In this document: positions 26,321 through 34,241 of the stretch, in pieces | Layout: each line of letters opens with the position of its first letter | Numbering within the stretch: the first letter of the stretch is position 1 | From: Hyphomicrobiales bacterium | GTDB taxonomy: Bacteria > Pseudomonadota > Alphaproteobacteria > Rhizobiales > Methyloligellaceae | DNA length: 45,358 nt | Assembly (NCBI GenBank): GCA_021775575.1 | Contig: JAJFHO010000219.1 | Location: 1 to 45,358 of the forward strand | Reading direction: 5' to 3' | Program-made: the position numbers and the translations under genes | The notes under the pieces: generated by a model | Told to the model about the DNA's origin: nothing | The model's database searches: none | The model's input: only the letters and a program-made list of their open reading frames with translations

Positions 26321-27034
26321 TCAGGTGGTAGCGGCGAGGTCCGGGAAATATTGCGCCATCAGGCGGTCCCGATACGCCACGAGATTGCTGTGGCGCGCCG
26401 CTGCCTCAATCAGCGGCGTATCGAAACGATCACAGAGCAAACTCGCCACGGTTGCGAAGACGATGGCGTCGGCTCCGCAAGACTGTTCACCCATCAGATA
26501 CGGTTTTTCGCCAAGGAAACCGGCCAGGCCGCCGATGGCCCGTTCCGCCAGGGCCACGATTTCCGCTTCGGAATGACGGCCGAATCCCTGCCCCTTGAGA
26601 CTGCGGCGCACCTGAGTCCTGACCATCTTGACGACAAATGGCCGGATCAGCGCCGGGACAACGTCAAAAAACTTGACCGGCCCGGCATTGAAATTGTCGT
26701 CACGCATCCACCGGGCGTGCACGATCGCCCAATAGAGATGATCTTCGCATAACTTCTCAAAGGCCCAGGCAGTCCCCCGCTCTGCCTCATCGAGGCCCGC
26801 ATTGAAATCGATGCCGTATTGCGATTCCAGATGAAACCCGATGAAGGTCGAATCCGCCACCAGTGATCCATTGTCAGCCAGATAGGGCGCCTTGCCCTTG
26901 GGCGCTTTTTGTAAATTTGCCGTGGCGGTTTCGAATTCGAGACCAGCCATTTTCAGAAGCACCAGGGCCTTCATGCAGAATGGACTCGGGTCGGGAAGCC
27001 CGAAATTCGGGCCAAAGACATACAGTGTGAGCAT
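26321..27034 (-). CDS. Glutathione S-transferase family protein, metaxin-like
   Basis: 237 residues. N-terminal thioredoxin-like domain with PDPSPFCMKALVLLKMAG and the cis-Pro region GKAPYLADNGSLVADSTFI; helical C-terminal domain (about 90-230) with LGEKPYLMGEQSCGADAIVFA. The pattern GPxxGLPxxSPFC and the DSTFIGFHLE region fit the metaxin/Tom37-like bacterial GSTs. No signal peptide. The glutathione-dependent activity and substrate are unknown. It converges on the quinone oxidoreductase gene, 22 bp away. Confidence 0.85.
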   Translation of the reverse strand: MLTLYVFGPNFGLPDPSPFCMKALVLLKMAGLEFETATANLQKAPKGKAPYLADNGSLVADSTFIGFHLESQYGIDFNAGLDEAERGTAWAFEKLCEDHLYWAIVHARWMRDDNFNAGPVKFFDVVPALIRPFVVKMVRTQVRRSLKGQGFGRHSEAEIVALAERAIGGLAGFLGEKPYLMGEQSCGADAIVFATVASLLCDRFDTPLIEAAARHSNLVAYRDRLMAQYFPDLAATT

Positions 27035-27224
27035 TATCGTCTCCAGGTAGGTTTACCCCGACGCTGGTCGAACAGCATTTGCTGTCAATGTCCAAACAAA
27101 TTCATGCCACCGACAGACGATTGCGTCGCGCCCGACTCGGGCCTATATAGAGACCGTTCCCCTTCAATTGTCGATTGGTATGCGCTGTTGGGCCGAAGGG
27201 GCCCGGAGCAGAGAGGCCGAACCT

Positions 27225-28070
27225 ATGTCCCGAACACCGTTGATGCCCAAGGCCACCGCCGTCTGGCTGGTCGACAACACCTCCCTCACTTTCGAGCAGA
27301 TCGCGGAATTCTGCCAGCTGCATGTGCTTGAGGTGAAAGGCATTGCCGATGGCGACGTCGCTCATGGCATCAAGGGCATGGACCCGCTCGCCTCGGGCCA
27401 GCTGACGCGCGATGAAATCCGCAAGGCGCAGGATGACACATCCTACCGTTTGAAGCTGTCCGAACCGAAGGTGGAGATCCCCGTGGTCAAGACCAAGAAG
27501 GGCCCGAAATATACGCCGGTTTCGCGCCGCCAGGACCGGCCCAACGCGATCCTGTGGCTGCTGCGCAGCCATCCGGAGCTGCGTGACAGCCAGATCATGC
27601 GCCTGGTCGGCACGACCAAACCGACAATCTTGTCGATCCGCGAGCGAACCCATTGGAATTCGGCGAACCTGGAACCCATGGATCCGGTCACTCTTGGCCT
27701 GTGTACGCAGACCGATCTCGACAAGGAAGTGAAGCGGGCCGACACGCGGACCCAGAAAGAGCGCAAGGAAGCGGAGAAAGCGGCCATCAAGGCGGGAACG
27801 CTTCTGCCGACCGAGGTCACGACGCAGGAATCGCCGGCGGACAATAAGCCGGCGGTCGCGACATTGGTAACCGCCGCCGAACATGCCGCGCACAAGGAGG
27901 CGACGGAAGCCGCGGCGCTGGCCCTGCGCCGCACCGATATTGCCGAAGAGAGCCGGGCCGACCGTACGGCCGAGGAACAGGCGGCGGTAGCCAAGGAAAC
28001 GGCCGAATCCGTGTTCGCCAAGCTGAAAGAGGCAAAGCCGGAAGAAAAGCCGGAAGAAGAAGCCAGCTAG
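27225..28070 (+). CDS. trcR: TrcR-type RNA polymerase-associated regulator (DUF1013)
   Basis: 281 residues from the ATG with GAGAGG upstream, giving MSRTPLMPKATAVWLVDNTS. The conserved DUF1013 core covers about 8-155: LTFEQIAEFCQLHVLEVKGIADG, helix-turn-helix-like LRDSQIMRLVGTTKPTILSIR, and HWNSANLEPMDPVTLGLC. The last 110 residues are charged and Ala/Glu-rich, probably disordered (KEAEKAAIKAG, ending EEKPEEEAS). In Caulobacter and Sinorhizobium TrcR travels with RNA polymerase and affects cell-cycle genes. It is 3 kb from rcdA, another cell-cycle gene. A palindromic repeat follows the stop directly. Confidence 0.9.
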   Translation: MSRTPLMPKATAVWLVDNTSLTFEQIAEFCQLHVLEVKGIADGDVAHGIKGMDPLASGQLTRDEIRKAQDDTSYRLKLSEPKVEIPVVKTKKGPKYTPVSRRQDRPNAILWLLRSHPELRDSQIMRLVGTTKPTILSIRERTHWNSANLEPMDPVTLGLCTQTDLDKEVKRADTRTQKERKEAEKAAIKAGTLLPTEVTTQESPADNKPAVATLVTAAEHAAHKEATEAAALALRRTDIAEESRADRTAEEQAAVAKETAESVFAKLKEAKPEEKPEEEAS

Positions 28071-28150
28071 AGCGCTTTCAGGAAAAGTGTGGGCGGTTTT
28101 CCGCCCGGAAAGCGCGTTAAAACAAATAGATAGAGCATGATCGGCGATTC
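28071..28150 (+). repeat. Palindromic intergenic repeat (RIME-like), copy 1
   Basis: Two nested stems: outer GCGCTTTC/GAAAGCGC (28072-28079 and 28108-28115) and inner GGGCGG-TTTT-CCGCCC (28091-28106). A conserved tail follows (AAAACAAATAGATAGAGC and GGCGATTC). The sequence matches the look of the short mosaic palindromic elements scattered through Hyphomicrobiales genomes. A second, diverged copy lies at 32335-32437. Confidence 0.7.
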
Positions 28151-28169
28151 AGAAATCGTCGAACCTGCT

Positions 28170-29111
28170 CTAGGCAATCTCGATTTTCTCGCCGGGAAGA
28201 ATCCCGACAACCGGTTGTCCGGCGCCGGTGATCCACCCGCGCAGCATTTGCGGCGTGTTAAAGGGTTGATGCAGTTCGCCATCCGGCGCCAGCACGATAC
28301 AGCCGCCCTCGCCGCCGACCCGAACCACGTCGTCCAGCGCGGCGGCGGCGGCGTCCGGGACATTCATGCCAGTGAGCTCGATCAGGTCCGCCACGCGGCG
28401 GGCGAAGGCAAGCTGCGCGAAAGCATCGCCCTTGCCGGTCGTGCTGACCGCGCAAACCTGGTTGTCCGCCCAGGTGCCGGCGCCAACGATGGGCGTATCG
28501 CCGACCCGCCCGGGCAGCTGATTGGCAAGACCGCCGGTCGACGTCGCGGCGGCGAGGTTTCCTTGCGCGTCGCGCGCAACGGCGCCGACCGTGCCCTGGA
28601 CATTGTCGCGATCCGAGTGATCCAGCGCTATAGCGCCCGTTCCGCGAAGTTCCGACCATTGGGCTCTGCGACGGTCGGTTATGAAATAATCGGGAGCGGT
28701 CATTTCCAACCCGGCCCGCTCTGCGCGGGCGTCGGCCTCCGCGCCGAACAGCAGCCCGTGCATATGGCCCATCATCGTCCGGGCGCCGATGACGGGATTG
28801 CGGACGCGCCGCAGCCCGGCCATGGCGCCGACGGAACCGTCGTTTCCATCCATGACCGAGGCGCTCAGCTCCACCTCGCCATTGCTGCAAAGCACCGCGC
28901 CGCGCCCGGCGTTAAACAATTCATTGTCCTCCAGGACCGCGACCGCCGCGCACACCGCGTCGACCGCGCCGCCGCCGGCGAACAGGATCGACTGGCCCGC
29001 GCGCAGCGCATCGGCGAGGCCCCGTTCATAGTCCTGACGGACGGGGGCACGCGTCTGGCTGTCCTTCAGCCGGCCCGCGCCGCCATGTATGGCGAGAATA
29101 CAGTCCTTCAT
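28170..29111 (-). CDS. Isoaspartyl peptidase / plant-type L-asparaginase
   Basis: 313 residues of the Ntn-hydrolase family. It begins MKDCILAIHGGAG; the autocleavage nucleophile is T174 in NVQGTVGAVARD, and GGLANQLPGRVGDTPIVGAG carries the substrate-binding Arg and Asp. The proenzyme should cut itself before T174 into alpha and beta chains, then hydrolyse beta-aspartyl dipeptides or asparagine. No signal peptide. Glycine at the position before the nucleophile is expected (often Asp in EcAIII-like enzymes), a minor variation. It borders the AT-rich island. Confidence 0.92.
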   Translation of the reverse strand: MKDCILAIHGGAGRLKDSQTRAPVRQDYERGLADALRAGQSILFAGGGAVDAVCAAVAVLEDNELFNAGRGAVLCSNGEVELSASVMDGNDGSVGAMAGLRRVRNPVIGARTMMGHMHGLLFGAEADARAERAGLEMTAPDYFITDRRRAQWSELRGTGAIALDHSDRDNVQGTVGAVARDAQGNLAAATSTGGLANQLPGRVGDTPIVGAGTWADNQVCAVSTTGKGDAFAQLAFARRVADLIELTGMNVPDAAAAALDDVVRVGGEGGCIVLAPDGELHQPFNTPQMLRGWITGAGQPVVGILPGEKIEIA

Positions 29112-29140
29112 ATTGCGGCCGTCGAGTACCTATTTTTACT

Positions 29141-29401
29141 CTATGTCGGTGGGTTGAGATACAAACGTCCAACCCCTTCGCAAAAACCTGAAACGATATT
29201 TGCAATGTCCGCATTCATATCTTCGACTGCCCCATTTAGCGAGGCAGCAGCCATGATGTCTTTATCGCCTGTGACTCGGGTTGCGATATTGGCCAGATCA
29301 ATTGAATGCGCAATATATCGTCCTCGGTATGTCGGCAATTCGACCTTTATCCGCATTTGTAGTCGCCGTGATATTTTGCATTGCAGGCCAAATATTGTCA
29401 T
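29141..29401 (-). CDS. Small protein of unknown function in AT-rich island
   Basis: Up to 86 residues, or 71 if it starts at the internal ATG at 29356 giving MRIKVELPTYRGRYIAHSID. The sequence is plausible as a protein, with an N-terminal beta strand and an alanine-rich helix (DIMAAASLNGAVEDM). No ribosome-binding site is convincing for either start. It lies on the minus strand, 29 bp upstream of the asparaginase start, and is divergent from the large orphan gene. Base composition is lower in GC than the flanking genes. I recognise no family, and it could be spurious. Confidence 0.4.
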   Translation of the reverse strand: MTIFGLQCKISRRLQMRIKVELPTYRGRYIAHSIDLANIATRVTGDKDIMAAASLNGAVEDMNADIANIVSGFCEGVGRLYLNPPT

Positions 29402-29439
29402 GGTGATGTAATTGTTTTGCTTCCCGATTCAGCATGAAG

Positions 29440-29462
29440 GGCGTTGCGGTCTGCGCAACGCC
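29440..29462. other. Perfect inverted repeat in front of the orphan island gene
   Basis: GGCGTTGCG (29440-29448) and CGCAACGCC (29454-29462) form a 9-bp perfect stem with a 5-base loop, followed by TTAAATTT on the plus strand. It lies 37 bp before the ATG of the island gene. It could be a weak terminator, an operator, or a recombination footprint. Confidence 0.6.
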
Positions 29463-29499
29463 TTAAATTTGGCCACTATTGGATATCCGATCAAAGACC

Positions 29500-30834
29500 A
29501 TGACCAGAGTTTCTAAAAAAAACAAATTATCCACCAAGACAATTAAGTCTATTCTTGGAGAAAGTCAGTATCAGGATGCCAAAACCAAAATAGATAAAGC
29601 GGAAACAACATTAGAAGAAGTTAAACAAATTTTTTCCAGCGCCCTTTTTCTGCAGGAAGGATCCTTATTATATGGAACAATAGAGTATGCCGCATTCAGA
29701 ATAGAAACATTATCTTTGATTTTCGACTTGGCAGCGAAACATTTCAACAAGTCCTCGGGAAGTGGCGCTCAGGCTTATAAAGGGTTTCTAAGAGATTTGG
29801 GTGCGGAAGTCGGTTTCACATATGCAAGAGACATTGTTGGCCGGATCGAAGATCATGGACTGTTTCCAAGGGTAAATGAGATTGGAGAATTAATCGAACT
29901 CTGGATAGCATTTGAGAATGATACCGGCGCAGGCGTCACCAGCTTGAAGTCTATAACTAAGAAACAATGTGTTATTCAAATAGATAACAACCCGTTGCGA
30001 AAAATAGAAAGCGAACCACACAGTCATTGCGATTTCTATAGATATTATATACGGAGCCTTCTTAACGAGATGATGAGCTCCAGAGCAAGAATTCTTCAAT
30101 CAATCCTGCCTGACGCAAGTTTGCATGCAGACAAGGTATACAATATTGAGGAAGGCACTGAATCTAATGGTTCGTGCGTTTTTGTTGCTAAATTTCGGAA
30201 GGAAAGACTTGTAAGGGCATTTGACACGCTACACGAGGCATACAACCAGTTTTATAGGCATGATGCCAACGATGATTTCTCGCCTTGCGCAGCGCAAGCT
30301 CGAGCTGCCCTCCAAACCGCTCAAATGGAGGCGCTTGGCATTACCGATGAACGCACTCCACGTCAGCTGTATAAGGTATTTAATGGTATTTTACCCAATG
30401 AAACATACAAGAGAATGCGTAATGCATATCATTCCTTCAGTAAATACGTCCACAAGGAATCTCCATCGAGCAAGAAGCTTGTTAAAGCCAGGTGCTTAGA
30501 TCTACTCAGAGATGTGCGACGTACGTTAATCGATCTAGAGCTGTGCGAAATACCGGATGATAAGAAGTTGGAACTTCGTAAAAAAGCAGGAAATATCGAT
30601 GATATCAAAACCATAGAAGATGCAGTATCAAAGTCGACAACATTGTCAGAATCCGAAAAAGAAAATATATTAAAACTTATAAATAATATCAAAAATGGGA
30701 TATCTATAGAAGAAAAAGATCAATCATATTTGCTTGAATATCTGAAGAAATTTGGTGAAAAGATATGGGAAATTGCCAAACCTATCCTTAGGGATATAAT
30801 TACGGATTCCCTTAGAAAGGAGTATGGTTTATAA
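29500..30834 (+). CDS. Orphan AT-rich gene: V4R-like domain plus HEPN/Abi-like helical region (inferred)
   Basis: 444 residues from ATG 29500 (a TTG at 29479 is in frame). Base composition is sharply different: 29581-29640 has 17 G/C of 60, in an otherwise GC-rich window, so recent transfer is likely. Lys- and Ile-rich N-terminus (1-50). Residues about 55-232 follow the order of V4R (4-vinyl-reductase-like) folds: FLRDLGAEVG helix, GLFPRVNEIGELIEL, strand QCVIQIDNNPL, HCDFYRYYIRSLLNEMM, and terminal SCVFVAKF. Residues about 235-355 are helical with AAQARAALQTAQMEALG and RMRNAYHSFSKYVHKE, like C-terminal regions of Abi/HEPN-type proteins. No signal peptide or membrane helix. The domain calls are pattern resemblance only. 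Confidence 0.75.
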   Translation: MTRVSKKNKLSTKTIKSILGESQYQDAKTKIDKAETTLEEVKQIFSSALFLQEGSLLYGTIEYAAFRIETLSLIFDLAAKHFNKSSGSGAQAYKGFLRDLGAEVGFTYARDIVGRIEDHGLFPRVNEIGELIELWIAFENDTGAGVTSLKSITKKQCVIQIDNNPLRKIESEPHSHCDFYRYYIRSLLNEMMSSRARILQSILPDASLHADKVYNIEEGTESNGSCVFVAKFRKERLVRAFDTLHEAYNQFYRHDANDDFSPCAAQARAALQTAQMEALGITDERTPRQLYKVFNGILPNETYKRMRNAYHSFSKYVHKESPSSKKLVKARCLDLLRDVRRTLIDLELCEIPDDKKLELRKKAGNIDDIKTIEDAVSKSTTLSESEKENILKLINNIKNGISIEEKDQSYLLEYLKKFGEKIWEIAKPILRDIITDSLRKEYGL

Positions 30835-30962
30835 TGTAATTTTCTATTATTTCAAAATAATAAATGTTTTTTTGTTATTTTACGTGAATTATTCCCAGCC
30901 TGAACTCTGTTATTTCTGAAACTTATCTTCAATAACCAATAGTGTGTTGCCTTATAAACCCA

Positions 30963-31754
30963 CTATTTCTCTGCCAGATCAACCACATAGTTCAGAGGCA
31001 GGCGCCCGCCATCGGCGTAGATCGTGGTTCCGGTGATATAGCTGGCGTCTTCGCTGGCGAGAAATGATGCGATCGCCGCGATTTCGGAAGGGTCGCCAAA
31101 CCGGCCCATCGGCGTGCGCGACAAAATACGGTTGGTGACGCTCTTGTCGGTGGCGACCTTTTCCAGCATTGGCGTCATGATCGAGCCGGGCCCAATGGCG
31201 TTGACGCGGATACCATGGTGCGCAAGCGCCAGCGACATCGCCTTGGTGAGCTGCGCAAGCCCCCCTTTGGCGATCGAATAGGCGGCATGGTCGGGAAGTG
31301 CGAAAACCGCATTTACCGACGACATGTTGATGATGCTGCCCGCGGCCCTCCCGGCCTCCACCTGAGCCACCATCTGCCGGGCGACGGCCTGGGACAGCAG
31401 AAACGGCCCCTTGAGATTGACGCGCAGCACCCGGTCGAGATCCTCTTCCTCCAATTCGAGGATCGGCGCGCTGTCGATGACAGCGGCGTTGTTGACCAGA
31501 ATATCGATAGTCCCATGGCTGCCGGCGACGGAGGAGACCAGCTTGCGGATATCGAGCTTGTCGCCGACATCGCATTTGGCGAAAGCCGCCGGCCGGCCCG
31601 CCTCCGCAAGCTCGGCAGCGGCCCTCTCGCCCGCTTTCCTGTCGATATCCGCGATGACGACGCTGGCGCCGTCCGCGGCAAGTCTCTGCGCGCAGGCCAG
31701 GCCAATGCCGCGCGCGGCGCCGGTAACGATGGCGACCTTGCTGTCGTGACGCAT
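30963..31754 (-). CDS. SDR-family NAD(P)-dependent oxidoreductase
   Basis: 263 residues of the classical short-chain dehydrogenase family. Cofactor motif TGAARGIG (residues 11-18), DVGD, the structural NNAAV, catalytic Ser in IINMSSVNAVF, and the YxxxK of AAYSIAKGG near residue 160. The ADI after beta-2 (VVIADIDRKAG) suggests NAD preference. The substrate is unknown; related SDRs oxidise or reduce sugars, acyl groups or steroids. It closes the AT-rich island on its right side, with only 128 bp between the orphan's stop and its own stop. Confidence 0.92.
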   Translation of the reverse strand: MRHDSKVAIVTGAARGIGLACAQRLAADGASVVIADIDRKAGERAAAELAEAGRPAAFAKCDVGDKLDIRKLVSSVAGSHGTIDILVNNAAVIDSAPILELEEEDLDRVLRVNLKGPFLLSQAVARQMVAQVEAGRAAGSIINMSSVNAVFALPDHAAYSIAKGGLAQLTKAMSLALAHHGIRVNAIGPGSIMTPMLEKVATDKSVTNRILSRTPMGRFGDPSEIAAIASFLASEDASYITGTTIYADGGRLPLNYVVDLAEK

Positions 31755-31923
31755 AGCCTAACCTCTCCCGGTTGAGCGCTCAGGCTAGGACGCGATCGGT
31801 TCGGGAGCAAGCGGGCAGGGCTATATTGCAGGGCACCCGCTCCTTGATCCATAACAAGGCGCGAACGCGCCCGGGGCGTCACTCTGGTTGATAAGGCAAC
31901 GCGCAGATGATCAGGAGAAGCTG

Positions 31924-32334
31924 ATGTACAAAACCATTATCGTCCCGATAGACCTCGGCCACGCCGCGAAGGGCAAGGCGATGCTCGACATCGCCGGGCA
32001 ACTCCTGGACAAGGGCGGCCGGATTATACTTGTCAATGTAATCGAGGAGGTTCCCACTTTTGTGGCGGCGCAGCTTCCCACCGGCATTCTGGAACAATCG
32101 ACAAAAAATGCCGCCACTGATCTTGGCGACATAGCCGGAGCCGCTGGGCTGCACGCGGAAATCGACGTGCGGGTCGGGCGTCCGGCCACGGCGATCAATG
32201 CCATTGCCGAGGAAAAGGGGGCGGAGCTTATCATCGTCGCGTCGCACCGGCCGGGACTGCAGGACTATCTGCTCGGCTCCACCGCCGCCAGCGTCGTGCG
32301 CCACGCCAAATGCTCGGTGCTTGTCGCGCGTTAA
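31924..32334 (+). CDS. Universal stress protein (UspA family)
   Basis: 136 residues, single Usp domain, from the ATG with GGAG upstream (MYKTIIVPIDLGHAAKGKAM). The nucleotide-binding end is ELIIVASHRPGLQDYLLGST followed by AASVVRHAKCSVLVAR. The G-2x-G-9x-G(S/T) ATP pattern is only partly kept, so nucleotide binding is uncertain. Cytosolic stress protein. It is divergent from the SDR gene with 169 bp between starts. A palindromic repeat follows its stop. Confidence 0.92.
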   Translation: MYKTIIVPIDLGHAAKGKAMLDIAGQLLDKGGRIILVNVIEEVPTFVAAQLPTGILEQSTKNAATDLGDIAGAAGLHAEIDVRVGRPATAINAIAEEKGAELIIVASHRPGLQDYLLGSTAASVVRHAKCSVLVAR

Positions 32335-32437
32335 TGCGTTTTTCGGGATAAGCATGTCCCCGCGGAGGCGGGACTGGATACGCGTTTTCCGCCTGAAAAC
32401 GCGTCAAAACGAAAAGCAAGAGGCTTTGGGCGATTCG
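32335..32437 (+). repeat. Palindromic intergenic repeat (RIME-like), copy 2
   Basis: Begins at the universal stress protein stop. It has a 10-bp perfect stem ACGCGTTTTC/GAAAACGCGT (32380-32389 and 32395-32404) and the same tail as copy 1 (CAAAAC, AGAGGCTTT, GGCGATTC). An additional GC-rich arm CCCCGCGGAGGCGGGAC lies 5' of it. The shared part with copy 1 is about 55 bp. Confidence 0.65.
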
Positions 32438-32464
32438 AATTGAAGCGAAAAGGCTAAGGCGACT

Positions 32465-33418
32465 TCAATAAGGGCGCTCGGCCTTTCCGGCGCGCGCAAG
32501 CCGCGCGCGCCCCAAAACGACACGCTCGCGCCACGCGATATAAAAGCTGCTGGTGAAGATGATCGCCGCGCCAACCCAGGTGAATAGGTCCGGGATTTCG
32601 GCGAACAGCAGGAAGCCGAACATCGCCGCCCATATGATCTTGAGGAAATCAAACGGCATGATGACCGTCGTCTCCGCCACTTTCAGCGCCTCGGCGAGAG
32701 CCAGCTGCGATGCTGTCCCTGAGATGCCGATGACAACCAGCCAGAACCAGGCTGCCCCCTGCGGCGTCTGCCAGACATAGAGCGCGGGACCGATAGACAG
32801 GACGCTGAGGAGAAGATTCATATAGCCCGTGGTCGTCAAACTCGACTCGGTCCGCCCAAGGACGCGGATCACGATCATGGTGAACCCCCACACGCCGGCT
32901 GCGAACAGGACAAGCCAGGATCCCAGATCTACTACGGCGAACCCAGGGCGCAGGATCACAAGCGTACCAATAAAGCCAAGGATGATTGCCGCCCAGCGCC
33001 GCGCACGGAAGCGCTCGCGCAATATCACAACGCTCAGAATCGCGGCGAACAGCGGCGCGGTAAAAGCCAGCGCGTTGACGCGGGCGAGCGGCGCCAGGCT
33101 GAGGGCTGTAAAGAAGGCGAACATCGCCACCACATTGAGGCCGCCGCGCAGAAGATGCAGCGGAAAGCGCTTCGTGTGCAAAAAGCCGAGGCCGTTCTGC
33201 CAAACAAGCGGCAGGAAGATAATCAAGCCAAAGAAATTCCGGAAAAAGGCGATCTGGATCGGGGGCAATTCCGCGGACAGATAACGGACCGCTGTATGCA
33301 TTGCCGAAAAGCCAAGCGTCGAGACCGCCATGAGGGTCACGCCGCGAGTCGTCGGGGAGAGGCTCCGCCACGCGGCGCCGCGCGAGCGACCGGACGGCTC
33401 GTCAGGGGCTGAAACCAT
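32465..33418 (-). CDS. DMT-superfamily (EamA) transporter
   Basis: 317 residues with about ten membrane helices in two EamA halves. Typical segments are VTLMAVSTLGFSAMHTAVRYL at the N-terminus, PPIQIAFFRNFFGLIIFLPLV, ALAFTAPLFAAILSVVILRE at the end of the first half, and PFDFLKIIWAAMFGFLLFAE in the second. Inner membrane drug/metabolite transporter, with unknown substrate. The cytosolic N-terminal 24 residues are Ser/Arg-rich. It ends close to the repeat and lies downstream of tetR on the same strand, with an 83-bp gap. Confidence 0.92.
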   Translation of the reverse strand: MVSAPDEPSGRSRGAAWRSLSPTTRGVTLMAVSTLGFSAMHTAVRYLSAELPPIQIAFFRNFFGLIIFLPLVWQNGLGFLHTKRFPLHLLRGGLNVVAMFAFFTALSLAPLARVNALAFTAPLFAAILSVVILRERFRARRWAAIILGFIGTLVILRPGFAVVDLGSWLVLFAAGVWGFTMIVIRVLGRTESSLTTTGYMNLLLSVLSIGPALYVWQTPQGAAWFWLVVIGISGTASQLALAEALKVAETTVIMPFDFLKIIWAAMFGFLLFAEIPDLFTWVGAAIIFTSSFYIAWRERVVLGRARLARAGKAERPY

Positions 33419-33501
33419 GGCAGAGAGCTAACCGCTTCGCGCGGGCCCGGCAAGAGCCGATCGCCCCGGGCCGACCGATAGGAGCGCGCAGACGGGTTTG
33501 A

Positions 33502-34086
33502 TCATTTCGTCGGCAAACAGCCGTTAGCAAGGCTTCGATCAATAATCGCCGCCGCCGCAGCGCGCGCATCGCCGGAGACGCCGTCCGGTCCGAGCAAATA
33601 GGCCGTGACAATTGCCCCTTCCACCAGCAACAAGAGCTGCCGCGCCAATTTGTCCGGATCACCGGCGCCGGCCTTGCCGGCCAGATCATGCAGATAATCG
33701 GCCAGCAGGCGCTTATGTTCAGCCGAGGTTGCGCGGATCGGATGGCCCTGATCCTGATATTCCGATGCTGCCTTGATGAACATGCAGCTTGCATAGTCGT
33801 CTTGGTGGAACCACTCGTCCAACGCATCAAAAACCGCCAGCAGGCGCTCCTCCGGAGCCTTGGCAAGCTCCTCGATACGCCGCGTCAGCCAGTTGCGGAA
33901 TTGCTGATCGCGCAGGCGCAACGCTGCCAGTATAAGCTCTTCCTTGGTCCGGAAGTGCTTATACATCGACGTCTTCGAAATCCCCGTTTCGGCCACCAGC
34001 TTGTCCATGCCGGTGGCGTGAAAGCCGCGCCGGTAGAAGATTTTCAACGCCTTCTGAACAAGTTCATCTCGCTTGGAGGGACGCAT
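33502..34086 (-). CDS. TetR/AcrR-family transcriptional regulator
   Basis: 194 residues. The N-terminal helix-turn-helix starts MRPSKRDELVQKALKIFYRRGFHATGMDKLV and reads TGISKTSMYKHFRTKEELIL in the recognition region. The C-terminal ligand and dimer domain (about 60-194) has WFHQDDYASCMFIKAASEYQ, like the TetR_C group that senses small hydrophobic molecules. It is divergent from the secreted hydrolase gene; three palindromes in the 229-bp intergenic region are candidate binding sites. It should repress the hydrolase and itself; the inducer is unknown. Confidence 0.93.
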   Translation of the reverse strand: MRPSKRDELVQKALKIFYRRGFHATGMDKLVAETGISKTSMYKHFRTKEELILAALRLRDQQFRNWLTRRIEELAKAPEERLLAVFDALDEWFHQDDYASCMFIKAASEYQDQGHPIRATSAEHKRLLADYLHDLAGKAGAGDPDKLARQLLLLVEGAIVTAYLLGPDGVSGDARAAAAAIIDRSLANGCLPTK

Positions 34087-34100
34087 ATTTGCCTCTTTAA

Positions 34101-34116
34101 GTGACCGTTCTGTACA
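34101..34116 (-). promoter_or_regulatory. TetR operator candidate O3, tetR-proximal
   Basis: GTGACCG-TT-CTGTACA shares the 7-2-7 layout and most bases with the perfect palindrome at 34219-34234. It lies 15 bp upstream of the tetR start, suitable for autoregulation. Confidence 0.5.
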
Positions 34117-34209
34117 TATTCATTTCTCCGTTTTTTGTCATTATCGATATTTTCCTAGCATTATTGGAGCAGTTTATCCACTTTTTTCATTTTTTTGAGA
34201 TTCCTTTGA

Positions 34210-34240
34210 TTGACAAACTGTACCGTTCGGTACATATAAA
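34210..34240 (+). promoter_or_regulatory. Candidate promoter of the secreted hydrolase gene
   Basis: TTGACA (34210-34215) is a perfect -35, and TATAAA (34235-34240) or the overlapping CATATA fits a -10 at 17-19 bp. The operator palindrome fills the spacer, so a bound TetR dimer would block RNA polymerase. Confidence 0.55.
34219..34234 (+). promoter_or_regulatory. TetR operator candidate O1 (perfect palindrome)
   Basis: TGTACCGTTCGGTACA is a perfect 7-bp inverted repeat with a two-base centre, typical of TetR-family operators, placed between the -35 and -10 of the hydrolase promoter. Confidence 0.75.
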
Positions 34241-34241
34241 A

